This document shows positions 8,086-17,261 of a stretch of DNA of 64,000 bases, in pieces. The position numbers and the translations under genes were made by a program. Origin of the DNA: Faecalicatena faecalis (GTDB lineage Bacteria; Bacillota; Clostridia; Lachnospirales; Lachnospiraceae); contig NZ_JABACJ020000002.1 of assembly GCF_012524165.2 (NCBI RefSeq), positions 310,001 through 374,000 on the forward strand, written 5' to 3'. A model generated the notes under the pieces. It was not told the origin of the DNA and searched no databases. It saw only the letters and a list, made by a program, of their open reading frames with translations. Position 1 is the first letter of the stretch. Each line of letters begins with the position of its first letter.

Positions 8086-9285
8086 CTATTTTTTGAACCA
8101 TTCCTTCATCGTATCCAGTACCTGTATCAGTTCGTCCTCTTTTATGATATAAGGAACCATTGCATAGAGATAATTCAAAAACGGTCTTGCGAATACGCCT
8201 CTTTGATAAGCGTACTCCTGATACCCTTTTAAATCTTCCCTGTTCTTGACTTCCACGCAGACACATCCACCCATCATACGTACGTCGGCTATCCTGTCAT
8301 CCTGAAATCCTTCCATCTCACGCCGGGTGACCGCCTCTATTTTTCTGATTTTCTCCATATAATTCTCTGTTTCAAACAGCTCTATGGATTTTTGCGCCAC
8401 ACTGCATGCCAGCGCATTTCCCATGAAGGTAGGACCATGCATCAGTGCTTTTTCCGGATCATCATCATAAAATCCTCTGTAAACCTTCTCATTTGCGATC
8501 GTCGCAGCATGCCCGATATATCCACCCGTCAGGGCTTTTCCAAGGACCAGGATGTCGGGCAGGACCAGATCAGCCACAAAGCGGTTGCCAGTCCTTCCGA
8601 ATCCGGTCGCTACTTCGTCAAAAATCAGCAGTACACCGTACTGATCGCATAATTCACGTGCACGCTTAAGGAAGGACACATCATACATACGCATCCCGCC
8701 CGCTCCCTGCAGCAGCGGCTCCACCAGCATACAGTTCAGTTTATCATGATATTTTTCAAATGCTTCTTCAAGTGCCTGGATTTCAGTTGGGATATTCACC
8801 ACATATTTTTTCTCACCAAATGCCTCCAGGACAAAGTGGTAATCTTCATCATCGCCGACTTCCATCGTTTTAAAGGTATCCCCATGATAAGAATGTGTCA
8901 ACGATAAGGTCATCGTCCTCTGCCTGTCTCCCTGGTTCATGTAATACTGCAAAGCCATCTTTAAAGCCACCTCAACAGCTACACTTCCGGAATCTGAGAA
9001 AAAGCAGTAGTTCAGATCTCCAGGCAGCCATTCGGCCAGTTTGTCTGAAAGCCGCTGCACAGGTTCATGTGTCAATCCTCCGAGCATGACATGGGAAAAA
9101 ATATCCGCCTGCTCTTTGATCGCCTGTGTCAGGACCGGGTGTTTGTATCCATGGATCACACTCCACCAGGAAGATACTGAGTCGATCATCTGATTGTCTT
9201 TTGTATACAGATATACGCCCTTAGCATCTACTATTTTATAGGGATCTTTCATCGTTTTCATTTGTTCATACGGATACCATATCAT
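8086..9285 (-). CDS. bioA: adenosylmethionine-8-amino-7-oxononanoate aminotransferase
   Basis: 399 residues, class-III PLP aminotransferase. It transfers the amino group of S-adenosylmethionine to KAPA to give DAPA in biotin synthesis. Visible motifs: WYPYEQM at the N-terminus, SVSSWWSVIHGYKHP typical of BioA, SDSGSVAVEVALKMALQY, the metal/PLP Asp in LLIFDEVATGFGRTG, and the PLP lysine in VLGKALTGGY. A little shorter than the usual ~430 residues but complete at both ends. Its start overlaps the bioD stop (ATGA), so it is the last gene of bioYBDA. Confidence 0.95.
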   Translation of the reverse strand: MIWYPYEQMKTMKDPYKIVDAKGVYLYTKDNQMIDSVSSWWSVIHGYKHPVLTQAIKEQADIFSHVMLGGLTHEPVQRLSDKLAEWLPGDLNYCFFSDSGSVAVEVALKMALQYYMNQGDRQRTMTLSLTHSYHGDTFKTMEVGDDEDYHFVLEAFGEKKYVVNIPTEIQALEEAFEKYHDKLNCMLVEPLLQGAGGMRMYDVSFLKRARELCDQYGVLLIFDEVATGFGRTGNRFVADLVLPDILVLGKALTGGYIGHAATIANEKVYRGFYDDDPEKALMHGPTFMGNALACSVAQKSIELFETENYMEKIRKIEAVTRREMEGFQDDRIADVRMMGGCVCVEVKNREDLKGYQEYAYQRGVFARPFLNYLYAMVPYIIKEDELIQVLDTMKEWFKK

Positions 9286-9977
9286 GCTTCTTTCACCTCA
9301 AACAATCTGTCTAATTCTTCCATACTGATTTTAAGTTCCTTATCCCCTTCTTTTACACAAGCGATTACAGGGATACCTGTCATCGCTTCACACATCCTGA
9401 GATTATCCTCCTCCATCACATCTGACGGATGAAAATGATTCAGGATGATCCCGTGTACAGGAAGATTTCTTGCTTTCATATATTCTACTGTCAGCACCAT
9501 CGCATTGATCGTCCCCAGCCCTGCATCTGCAACGATCAGGCTTGGCAGATCCAGTTCACGGATCACATCTTCAAGCTGGATCTTTTCATGGTCAAAATCA
9601 ATAGGGCACAGGATTCCGCCGCTGCCCTCCATGACCACATAATCATACTTCCCGCAGACCGTGGCGAATCCGTCTTTCACGGTGCTCATTTTTACCGGAT
9701 TCCCTTCTAATCTGGATGCAAGATGCGGAGAGTAGGCGTGTTCATAAATGTACGGGCACATCTCGTCAAGCGGCTGTGCAATCCCTGATGTCTGCTTTAC
9801 AAACACGGCATCTCCGGGAATCAGTTTCCCGTCTTCGTCTCTTTCATTTCCACTCATCGCTGCCTTATAATATGCCGCATTCTGACCGCAGTCCTTGAGT
9901 TTTTTCAGCAGCAGCCCTGCCACATAAGTCTTTCCTATATCCGTTCCCGTACCTGTAATAAATAATGTCTTAGTCAT
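9282..9977 (-). CDS. bioD: ATP-dependent dethiobiotin synthetase
   Basis: 231 residues. BioD carboxylates and cyclises DAPA to dethiobiotin. The P-loop TGTGTDIGKTYVAGLL is at the N-terminus, and VVMEGSGGILCPI is the family's glycine-rich substrate loop. It overlaps bioB upstream by 8 bp and bioA downstream by 4 bp, so translation is coupled. Confidence 0.95.
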   Translation of the reverse strand: MTKTLFITGTGTDIGKTYVAGLLLKKLKDCGQNAAYYKAAMSGNERDEDGKLIPGDAVFVKQTSGIAQPLDEMCPYIYEHAYSPHLASRLEGNPVKMSTVKDGFATVCGKYDYVVMEGSGGILCPIDFDHEKIQLEDVIRELDLPSLIVADAGLGTINAMVLTVEYMKARNLPVHGIILNHFHPSDVMEEDNLRMCEAMTGIPVIACVKEGDKELKISMEELDRLFEVKEA

Positions 9978-10944
9978 TTAGAAGTTTCACCTCAAATCCC
10001 AATCTCGTTAACAGTTCCATATCTGTTTCCATATTAATTCCTGCAGTAGTCAGCATATCCCCCGATATCGCTGCATTAGCTCCACTTTTGAAGCACGCCT
10101 CACCTTGATCACCCAGCAGTCCTCTTCCGCCTGCCAGACGGATGGATGCATCCGGAATGAGGAAACGGAAGACAGCCACACAGCGGCAGACCTCCTCATT
10201 CGTTAACACCCTGCGGTGTTCAAATGGTGTTCCCGGAATCGGGTTCAGCACATTGACCGGGATGGATTTTACTCCAAGTTCTCTTGCTGTCAGGACCATA
10301 TCGATGCGGTCCTCCATCGTCTCCCCCAGTCCCAGGATTCCGCCGGAGCAGACCGAAAGCCCCGTACGTTTCGCAGCCTTGAGCGTCTCAAGCTTGTCCT
10401 GATAGGAATGTGTCGTACAGATTTCCTTAAAAAACCGTTCTGAAGTCTCCAGGTTGCAGTGTGCTCTTGTCCCTCCCGCTTCATAAATCTTTCGGAACTG
10501 CTCTTCTTTTAAGAGCCCAAATGATACACAGACCTCGATTCCGACCTCTTCCCGGATCGCCCGTATGCTTTCACAGACCTGATCCACTTCCCGGTCTGAC
10601 AGTGCCCTGCCGGAAGTCACGATGGAATAGCGCAGCACATTCTGCTCTTTATTATGTCTCGCCTCTTCAACCAGCTCCTTTGTAGAAAGCAGCGGATAGG
10701 AATCGGAACATGCCGTCTGATAATGTACACTCTGCGCACAGTATTTACAGTCCTCAGAACATTTCCCGCACTTTCCATTCACAATGGTACAGATATCAAA
10801 TCCATTCTGGCAGACCCTCTGCCTGATTTCATCTGCCGCACCGGTCAATTCCTCCAGCGGTGCCCCTGTCAGGCGGATTGCATCCTCCCGTGTGATCCAC
10901 TCTCCGGATAATACTTTCTGTTTCATTTCTTCAACGACTGTCAT
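9970..10944 (-). CDS. bioB: biotin synthase
   Basis: 324 residues, radical SAM enzyme that inserts sulfur into dethiobiotin. The SAM cluster motif is CGKCSEDCKYCAQS; YSIVTSGRALSD and NLETSERFF are BioB signatures, and the second-cluster residues and RLAGGRG near the C-terminus are present. It starts immediately after bioY (1 bp gap) and overlaps bioD. No bioF, bioW, bioC or bioH is present, so the cell must make or import KAPA or a pimelate precursor elsewhere. Confidence 0.95.
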   Translation of the reverse strand: MTVVEEMKQKVLSGEWITREDAIRLTGAPLEELTGAADEIRQRVCQNGFDICTIVNGKCGKCSEDCKYCAQSVHYQTACSDSYPLLSTKELVEEARHNKEQNVLRYSIVTSGRALSDREVDQVCESIRAIREEVGIEVCVSFGLLKEEQFRKIYEAGGTRAHCNLETSERFFKEICTTHSYQDKLETLKAAKRTGLSVCSGGILGLGETMEDRIDMVLTARELGVKSIPVNVLNPIPGTPFEHRRVLTNEEVCRCVAVFRFLIPDASIRLAGGRGLLGDQGEACFKSGANAAISGDMLTTAGINMETDMELLTRLGFEVKLLND

Positions 10945-10945
10945 C

Positions 10946-11521
10946 TTATCTTACCCCTCTCTGATTCAATCTCAGGCTGTGCAGTGCAGGTCTCACCCGT
11001 TTATATAAGAACGCCGCCAGAATACACAGGCAGATATCCCCCGGTACAGCCAGCGCGAAACAATAGAAAAACAGCGGCCGCAGACCGATTGGAGTATCGA
11101 TTACAAAATTACAAATAAAATAGTAGTAGGCCATTCCCACTCCATACACAATCAGCAGTCCTGTAAAATTTGCCGCCAGGACCCGCTTCATCTGGAACTT
11201 TTCCATATGTTCCGTCATCCTTCCTGTGACATATGCAGCAATGATAAAGCCGATTATGTACCCAAAACTCGGCTTAGCCAGATACCAGATTCCGCCTCCT
11301 TCCGTAAAGATAGGAAGTCCGGCAAGTCCTAAAACTGCATAGAGCAACACGCTCATGCCGCCTAATTCCCCGCCCAGCAGCAGCCCCGCCATCATTGTGA
11401 ATAGAAACTGCAGTGTAAACGGAACCACTGGAACCGGAACCCGGATAAACGCCCCGACTGCAATCAGCACCGTAAACATCGCACACATTGTCATATCTCT
11501 CACGTTTACATTTCTCATCAT
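10946..11521 (-). CDS. bioY: biotin transporter S-component BioY
   Basis: 191 residues, six hydrophobic segments, ECF-type biotin S-component. LIAVGAFIRVPVPVVPFTLQ and GLAGLPIFTEGGG are hallmark BioY motifs. It probably works with a shared ECF energising module coded elsewhere. First gene of bioYBDA; two BirA-like palindromes and a sigma-A promoter lie directly upstream. Two adjacent ATGs (11521 and 11518) can serve as start. Confidence 0.95.
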   Translation of the reverse strand: MMRNVNVRDMTMCAMFTVLIAVGAFIRVPVPVVPFTLQFLFTMMAGLLLGGELGGMSVLLYAVLGLAGLPIFTEGGGIWYLAKPSFGYIIGFIIAAYVTGRMTEHMEKFQMKRVLAANFTGLLIVYGVGMAYYYFICNFVIDTPIGLRPLFFYCFALAVPGDICLCILAAFLYKRVRPALHSLRLNQRGVR

Positions 11522-11522
11522 T

Positions 11523-11552
11523 TGTTAACCTCTTTTTCATTTTTTGTTTACA
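11523..11552 (-). promoter_or_regulatory. BirA-like operator 1 (overlaps bioY leader)
   Basis: On the plus strand TGTTAACC (11523-11530) and TGTTTACA (11545-11552) are separated by exactly 14 bases, matching the known BirA operator layout (TGTTAACC, 14-15 bases, GGTTAACA) with minor mismatches. It touches the bioY ribosome site, so it could block transcription or translation start. Confidence 0.75.
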
Positions 11553-11556
11553 ATCA

Positions 11557-11585
11557 ACTTTATCTGATTCTTTCTGGATTGTCAA
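11557..11585 (-). promoter_or_regulatory. bioYBDA promoter
   Basis: On the minus strand TTGACA (complement of 11580-11585) is followed after 17 bases by TAAAGT (complement of 11557-11562). The -35 box is perfect and lies inside operator 2. Confidence 0.7.
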
Positions 11586-11609
11586 CCCATTTATTGTTCA
11601 TGGTTTACA
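11580..11609 (-). promoter_or_regulatory. BirA-like operator 2 (overlaps the -35 box)
   Basis: TGTCAACC (11580-11587) and GGTTTACA (11602-11609) are separated by 14 bases, the same geometry as operator 1. Two sites in tandem, one on the -35 and one downstream of the -10, suggest cooperative repression by holo-BirA. Confidence 0.65.
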
Positions 11610-11718
11610 TTTAATCAGCTTTGATTTCTCCTGTTTATGAATAGAACCTTCCTTATGACATCGTGACATCAAAAAAGACGCCTGCTGTATTCTGACAGAC
11701 GCCTTCTTTCGATTTACT

Positions 11719-12294
11719 CTATAAAATTTTTGCAAGCACATCAAAGAGTACCGTAAAAAGCAGGGCCGGGAGCATATTTCCAACTCTGAACCGCTTACCG
11801 AATGCAAGATTCACCCCAACACAGAAGACCAGCACAATCCCCGCATCCAGGACCGCCTTGGCCGCAAGCATGGAATAATCACCGCGCATCCCGTCCTCCA
11901 GAGCGCCTACGATCGCCATGGCGCCTACACAAATGACAAGTGAAGCCGAGACAAAGCCCTCCACGAACTGGCTGTCATTCTTTCCGCCCACCTTCCTGCG
12001 GAGCCATTCCCCGAAATGGTCCATCCACTTCTCTATCTGAATCCACTCGCCCAGAAGCGCACCTGCGACCAGTGAGCCGATCAGCAGCATCGTCCCGGAT
12101 GTTTCCAGAGCCCCATTTTCTACACTGAACATGCCTTTCAGTGCACCAGATAGTCCGATAAAAATCGTACAGACCCCAAGCGCCTGCATCATGATCTCCT
12201 GATATCTTTTCTTTAAGCCGCCTTTTAATAGGATTCCAAGACCTCCGCCCAGAATCACGGCCGCCACATTAATAACCGTACCAAATCCCCTCAT
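11719..12294 (-). CDS. DUF554 membrane protein (YdfK/YqgA-like)
   Basis: 191 residues with repeated hydrophobic, glycine-rich segments. GTVINVAAVILGGGLGILLK at the N-terminus and the QALGVCTIFIGLSGALKGM segment are characteristic of DUF554 integral membrane proteins, whose function is not known. About 225-230 residues are usual, so this one is slightly short at the C-terminus. Single gene. A direct repeat of GGCGTC follows the stop (about 11665-11710) but it does not form a convincing terminator. Confidence 0.8.
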   Translation of the reverse strand: MRGFGTVINVAAVILGGGLGILLKGGLKKRYQEIMMQALGVCTIFIGLSGALKGMFSVENGALETSGTMLLIGSLVAGALLGEWIQIEKWMDHFGEWLRRKVGGKNDSQFVEGFVSASLVICVGAMAIVGALEDGMRGDYSMLAAKAVLDAGIVLVFCVGVNLAFGKRFRVGNMLPALLFTVLFDVLAKIL

Positions 12295-12525
12295 GTCTTT
12301 CCTCTTGTCATAAATATTTGCCCATAAGCATCTTCCCAGATTTCACAGCTCAAAGAAGATTCTTTAAGCAGTGCAGCCAAAATTTTATCACTATTATAAA
12401 ATAGAATACTCTTCCTGTCTAATCATAATTTTGAATATACAACATTCATTTTTCGAATACCTCTGATTCCATTTTGTATCCTCAGAAAACAGAATACCGC
12501 CATCTGATCATCACCACGCAAATAC

Positions 12526-12562
12526 TTTTACATTTGTAAAACTTTTCCGCTTATGCTATAAT
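12526..12562 (+). promoter_or_regulatory. promoter and TetR-type operator of the tetR-MFS operon
   Basis: TTGTAA (12534-12539), 17 bases, TATAAT (12557-12562) is a near-consensus promoter. The palindrome TTTTACA-TT-TGTAAAA (12526-12541) is perfect and covers the -35 box, as expected for an autoregulating TetR protein. Confidence 0.7.
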
Positions 12563-12581
12563 TCTTAATGAGGTGAAAAAA

Positions 12582-13142
12582 ATGATCAACAAAAATACAA
12601 CAAACCCTGCAGCGCTGCGTTCCAGGACAGCACTGGCCAGGGCACTGGTCCTGCTGCTTCTTGAGCGTCCGTTAAAAGACATCACGATTGAAGATATTAC
12701 CAGCAGCGCAGGCCTGTCAAGACAGACCTTTTACACAAATTTCAGTCAGAAAGAGGACATCCTGGAACACTCGCTTAATGAACTCTTTTCTATGCTTACA
12801 AAGGAGCTCCATCCCCTGCCGGATACAATGTGCGGGATGCTGACAGCCTATTTCCAGTTCTGGAGCGGACATAAGAAATTCCTGTCCGTACTGTTTGATA
12901 ATGAGCTCTCTTATCTTTTTGCAACCAACAACGTGTATCTCTTCCGAAATGAATTTTCATCCTATGCCCAAAAAGGAAACCCATCGCAAGAAGAAATCCC
13001 CTATCTGGAAAGTTATCTTGCCGGCCTGACTTTCCAACTGCTCCGCACCTGGCAGCAAAATGCCTGGCTGGAGGATACAGAACTGATCGTGCAGATTGCA
13101 TGCCGGCTTTTGAAGGGAGAGTTTTTTAATGGAAAAGAATAA
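12582..13142 (+). CDS. TetR-family transcriptional regulator
   Basis: 186 residues. HTH in the first ~60 residues (DITIEDITSSAGLSRQTFYT NF region), then an all-helical ligand domain. The start is placed at ATG 12582 because AGGTG lies six bases upstream, although a GTG at 12573 is also open. It overlaps the MFS-kinase fusion gene by 14 bp, so it most likely represses that exporter and itself through the palindrome upstream. Confidence 0.88.
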   Translation: MINKNTTNPAALRSRTALARALVLLLLERPLKDITIEDITSSAGLSRQTFYTNFSQKEDILEHSLNELFSMLTKELHPLPDTMCGMLTAYFQFWSGHKKFLSVLFDNELSYLFATNNVYLFRNEFSSYAQKGNPSQEEIPYLESYLAGLTFQLLRTWQQNAWLEDTELIVQIACRLLKGEFFNGKE

Positions 13143-15189
13143 CGGAAACCGGAAACTGATTATCGGAATTATCATCATCGGAGCCTTCATCAGCTCCTTG
13201 AACCAGACAGTCATGACAGCGTCACTGCCCAGGATTATGACAGAATTCGGGATTACCGCAGGAATCGGGCAATGGCTTACCACAGGCTATCTGCTGTTTA
13301 TGGGAGTCATGATCCCGTGCACCGGATATCTCATGGAACATTTTTCTTCCAAAAAGCTGTATCTGGTATCTGTCTCCCTGTTTTTCGTAGGCTGCGCGGC
13401 TGCCGCATTTTCGCCCAACGTGTATCTGCTCCTCCTTGCCCGTGTGGTACAGGCACTTGGCGCCGGAATTCTTCTTCCACTTCCCCAGGTCGTGGCGTTT
13501 CGACTGTATCGGCCAGAAGAACGTGGTGCAATTATGGGCATCGTGGGACTCACAACCGGGTTCGCACCGGCCTTTGGTCCTACCTTTGCAGGCTGGGTCG
13601 CAGACGCCTTCGGATGGCGCAGTATATTTTATATCATGTGCGTCTTGGCTGCCTTTGGAATCATTCTGGCCTTGCTCAAGCTTCCTGATGAAAAAATGCA
13701 TTCAGACGGGAAACTGGACATGCTCTCAGTCGTTATGTCAACCATCGGGTTCTGCGGCCTTTTGACCGGTGTGTCCAATCAGGGGAATTATGGGTTTTCC
13801 TCCCCGCTTACCTTCGGACCGCTTCTGATCGGAATCGTATGTGTAGCACTGTTTGCCATCCGCCAGCTTCGGCTTTCGACTCCTCTTTTGGAATTGAGGA
13901 TCTTTAAAAACAGGAATTTTACCCTGGGTACAGTCCTGCTGATCTTTGCCTATGGCTCCATGCTCTCCGTTTCTACCCTGCTGCCCATTTATATCCAGAA
14001 TTTACGGCACTACTCTGCCACCATATCCGGTCTGGTCCTGCTGCCAGGTGCACTTTTCCTGGCCATTTTAAATCCCTTATGCGGCAGGATACTTGACAAA
14101 AAGGGGCCCTACCTCTTGTCACTGGCAGGACTTGTCCTTCTTGGCGGCGCTACATTCAGTCTTTCGTTTATCGGTACTAAGACGCCCCTTATCATGATTA
14201 TCATCATCTATGCATTCCGTATGCTTGGCGTTGTAGCCCTTCTGCAGCCTCTGCAGACCTGGTCTGTCAATTCTGTGGAATCTAAATTTGTAGCACATGG
14301 AACCGCTCTGATGAATACCGTGCGCCAGGTCGGCGGCTCCATTATCAGCGCACTTCTCGTAGCCGTCATGTCCGCATCTGCAAAAACAGGCGGAGATATG
14401 AAAGGAATCCAGACTTCCTTTCTGGTAACTTCTGTTATCGTACTGGCTTCTCTTATCGCCTGTGCCGTTTTAATGCGCCCCCGAAAAGCTGCCGCTGTGG
14501 TAACTGCCGAAAGCAGCAGCACTGCTGAGTCCGCCGCTCCTTCCATGCAGGGAATGTCGTCAAAGCAGGCTCCACATATCATCATCACGATTGCCAGGGA
14601 ATATGGAAGCGGAGGCCGGGAAATCGGGCTGAAAGCTGCACAAGCCCTTGGAATTCCCTTTTATGACAGGGAACTGATCGCCATGGAGGCGCGGGTATGC
14701 GGCCTGCCCGATGATTATGTAGAAACTACGGATGAGAGAATCTCCCTTCGCAATACTGCATGGGACTGGGCCGCACAGAGCTATGGTGTCTTTGAAACCC
14801 ATCTTTTTGATACCGGGAATCTCAGTGAGGCAGACCGCCTCTACCATGCACAACAGCGGGTCATCCAGCAGATTGCACAGAAGGGTTCCTGCGTCATTAT
14901 CGGCAGGTGCGCAGACTATATCCTGAGAGATGAGCCCGGATGTCTGCGCATCTTCATCTGCTCTGACCCAACCCAGAAACGCAGACGCATAGAAAAGGAA
15001 TATGGAATTGTACCTGAAAAGGCTGATGCGGTAATGAAACGCAAAGACAGTGAAAGGGCCTTCCACCATAAGCGCTACACCGGGCAGACATGGGGCCGCC
15101 CTTCCAACTACCATATGGTGCTGAACAGCACGCTTTTGGGAATCGACGGATGTGTAAGACTCATCCTGGAAGGAGTACATCAATCATAA
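13129..15189 (+). CDS. DHA2-type MFS exporter fused to a cytidylate-kinase-like domain
   Basis: 686 residues. Residues 10-450 form a 14-helix MFS drug:H+ antiporter (LNQTVMTASLPRIM at the first helix, RVVQALGAGILLP motif region, RRPEERG-type loop as YRPEERGAIMG). A ~30-residue Ser/Ala linker follows. Residues ~482-684 form a cytidylate-kinase-like domain: P-loop AREYGSGGREIG, the YDRELI segment and CVIIGRCADYIL, as in the Cytidylate_kin2 family. The single reading frame through the linker is continuous, so this is a true fusion. The first half should export a drug-like compound; what a nucleotide-kinase-like domain adds is unknown. It is coupled to the upstream tetR gene and followed by a terminator. 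Confidence 0.88.
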   Translation: MEKNNGNRKLIIGIIIIGAFISSLNQTVMTASLPRIMTEFGITAGIGQWLTTGYLLFMGVMIPCTGYLMEHFSSKKLYLVSVSLFFVGCAAAAFSPNVYLLLLARVVQALGAGILLPLPQVVAFRLYRPEERGAIMGIVGLTTGFAPAFGPTFAGWVADAFGWRSIFYIMCVLAAFGIILALLKLPDEKMHSDGKLDMLSVVMSTIGFCGLLTGVSNQGNYGFSSPLTFGPLLIGIVCVALFAIRQLRLSTPLLELRIFKNRNFTLGTVLLIFAYGSMLSVSTLLPIYIQNLRHYSATISGLVLLPGALFLAILNPLCGRILDKKGPYLLSLAGLVLLGGATFSLSFIGTKTPLIMIIIIYAFRMLGVVALLQPLQTWSVNSVESKFVAHGTALMNTVRQVGGSIISALLVAVMSASAKTGGDMKGIQTSFLVTSVIVLASLIACAVLMRPRKAAAVVTAESSSTAESAAPSMQGMSSKQAPHIIITIAREYGSGGREIGLKAAQALGIPFYDRELIAMEARVCGLPDDYVETTDERISLRNTAWDWAAQSYGVFETHLFDTGNLSEADRLYHAQQRVIQQIAQKGSCVIIGRCADYILRDEPGCLRIFICSDPTQKRRRIEKEYGIVPEKADAVMKRKDSERAFHHKRYTGQTWGRPSNYHMVLNSTLLGIDGCVRLILEGVHQS

Positions 15190-15208
15190 CTGGATCAGGA
15201 CGGATCTA

Positions 15209-15256
15209 AAAACTGGCTGCTGCAAAATGTGATTTCACTTTGCAGCAGCCAGTTTT
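15209..15256 (+). terminator. terminator of the tetR-MFS operon
   Basis: Perfect 18-base arms AAAACTGGCTGCTGCAAA (15209-15226) and complement (15239-15256), 12-base loop, 20 bp after the stop. T and A runs at the ends make it able to work in both directions, towards the convergent FUSC gene as well. Confidence 0.85.
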
Positions 15257-15346
15257 CATGCAGATGACACGTGGCATATATCCCGACTTTCCAAAGACAT
15301 TCTAAGAGACAGGAGAAATCCTGCAATACCTTGAAAGCGGCACAGA

Positions 15347-17092
15347 TCAGCTTAAGTCTGCCGCATCAAACACAGGTGCATCCGCACGTCCGGCAATCAG
15401 TTTCCTGTGGGCATGGCGGATCTTCTCCTGATACTCGGCCAGAATTTCCGGGAACATTTTCCATTTCTCCAGCGATGCATTCTGCGTCAGCTTTTCCTCC
15501 AGCAGATAAACCTGTACCATCAGATTATAGTATAATTGAGAATCCATCTGCTGTTTGCGGCAGATTTTTGCAAGCAGCTCTGTCAGGGATGTATATTTTC
15601 TCCACAACTGCATCGTAGCCTGCGCCCTGCTGTATGGGAAAATCAGGCAGTTTACCAGATATCCTGCCAGGACGCCCACCAGGATATACCCGATCCTGAT
15701 CAGGAACATTCCCCCTACCTGTTCAAATCCAAACGCTCCCATAAACACGGCACCGCCAAGGGCTCCGATGGTAGAGCAGGCGAAGGTCTGTGCATAGTCT
15801 GTAAAATAGAAGGATAAATATCCGGAAATCATCATGGCTGCGGTTCTGCCTGCCAGAGAAGGAACCAGGGAATAAATGAGTACGGATGCCAGGCCTCCTG
15901 CAAGGGTCGCCAGCACACGCTTTTTTATTTTTACAGGCACATCGTCTGCATAGGGCAGAGATACCGAAGCCAGGGTAAAGAGCAGCCATTTCCCGTGAGG
16001 AAGCGCCAGAGTCTGCACCAGCAGAGTCACCAGGGATAGAAGCAGTGCCACACGGACTGCATAGACAACCCGGACAGTACTGAAATCCAGAGCGGTCTCC
16101 AGACGCAGTTTCATGGAGAGAGCCGTCTTTTTATAATGGGTCTTATTCTTCGGGTCTGACATGTGAAGAAGTCTGTCACGGGTATAAAGAAGGGCGTGAT
16201 AAAAGAGCCGTACCACTTTCTTCTCTTCATATCCTGCAAACACTGTTTCATCCACAGGCGGAAGACTTTCCGTCTCTGCCTGAAGGAAAGCCTCATATAT
16301 CTTAAGCTGTCCTGAAACATACTCAAGAATCGCTTTTTCCTGTGCCGACAGCTCTTCCGGCAGTTCCTGGATGAGAATCAGCATATGCTCTAGCCCCCGG
16401 CCAGCCGCAATCATGGAAAAACTGGCATCCGAGATACTCAGCACATTCTTCCTGCGTTCATACACGGTATGGGAAAGACGGCACAGCAGCTTCCGGATTC
16501 TACCGGTATCCGGCTGATCCACAGTCCCTTCCAATCTACAGGAAGCTGCCCCGCATACATCATCAATCATTTCCGTAAGGACATCTCTGGCAGTTTCCAC
16601 CACTCTTTTTCTTCCCATAAACCATTGATAAAGGATAATAGAAAGTGCTCCCACCAGCATGGTAATGATTCGTCTGGGCAGCCCAGATGCGTCGACTGGC
16701 GAAATAAACACAAGGAACAGGTAGGACAATATGTACGGAAAATACAAATGATTGGAATATTCATAAGTAAATGCATACAAAATGAGCAGTAATGTGATAA
16801 AATTGACACAGAGCGACCATGGCGCAGACAACATGCCCACCAGAAAGGCGGCAACTGCCATCCATACAAGGACAAGTGCCTGGATGAGGAAATGCCTGAA
16901 CGGTGTGGCTGTGAGGTCACGTGCCATAGAAGCCGACATCATAATGGTAAAAATGACGCCGACTATGGAATTTTCAGGTCCGAAGATGAATTGGAATACA
17001 TTTACATACAGGATAATAAAAAGAAAGTTTAACGTACCAAAGCGAAAGTTATGACGGACCACTTTGGGAATTTTTAAGTTTATGTGTTTCAT
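15347..17092 (-). CDS. FUSC-family membrane protein (aromatic acid/fusaric acid exporter-like)
   Basis: 581 residues. Two blocks of hydrophobic helices, residues ~15-160 and ~335-490, flank a soluble helical section, the layout of FUSC/YccS/AaeB proteins. The second block includes VRVALLLSLVTLLVQTLALP and HGKWLLFTLASVSLPY, the FUSC_2 signature. These proteins are thought to export weak aromatic acids. It is divergent from a MarR gene 170 bp away that probably controls it. Confidence 0.85.
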   Translation of the reverse strand: MKHINLKIPKVVRHNFRFGTLNFLFIILYVNVFQFIFGPENSIVGVIFTIMMSASMARDLTATPFRHFLIQALVLVWMAVAAFLVGMLSAPWSLCVNFITLLLILYAFTYEYSNHLYFPYILSYLFLVFISPVDASGLPRRIITMLVGALSIILYQWFMGRKRVVETARDVLTEMIDDVCGAASCRLEGTVDQPDTGRIRKLLCRLSHTVYERRKNVLSISDASFSMIAAGRGLEHMLILIQELPEELSAQEKAILEYVSGQLKIYEAFLQAETESLPPVDETVFAGYEEKKVVRLFYHALLYTRDRLLHMSDPKNKTHYKKTALSMKLRLETALDFSTVRVVYAVRVALLLSLVTLLVQTLALPHGKWLLFTLASVSLPYADDVPVKIKKRVLATLAGGLASVLIYSLVPSLAGRTAAMMISGYLSFYFTDYAQTFACSTIGALGGAVFMGAFGFEQVGGMFLIRIGYILVGVLAGYLVNCLIFPYSRAQATMQLWRKYTSLTELLAKICRKQQMDSQLYYNLMVQVYLLEEKLTQNASLEKWKMFPEILAEYQEKIRHAHRKLIAGRADAPVFDAADLS

Positions 17093-17172
17093 TGAATCGA
17101 CTGCCTCCTTTAGTCTGCAGCACAGCTGCGTGCCTGCCGCCGGCTTTTATAAAAACGGTCCCCGGGCAGGCT

Positions 17173-17227
17173 AAATTAGTATTATAAATACGATAGTCAT
17201 ATTTTATTTACTAATTTATTACGATAG
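17173..17227. promoter_or_regulatory. MarR-type operator region between FUSC and marR
   Basis: A perfect 9-base inverted repeat AAATTAGTA (17173-17181) / TACTAATTT (17209-17217) and an 8-base direct repeat TACGATAG (17189-17196 and 17220-17227) lie in the shared promoter region. MarR proteins bind AT-rich palindromes in such divergent gaps; the assignment is inferred. Confidence 0.5.
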
Positions 17228-17261
17228 CATTTTCAAAATCATTTGTCAATGGAGAGAAAAA

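Noticed and set aside
11640..11715. Terminator of DUF554 gene from repeated GGCGTC
   Set aside because: The two GGCGTC copies are in direct, not inverted, orientation, leaving only a four-base CTGT/ACAG stem.
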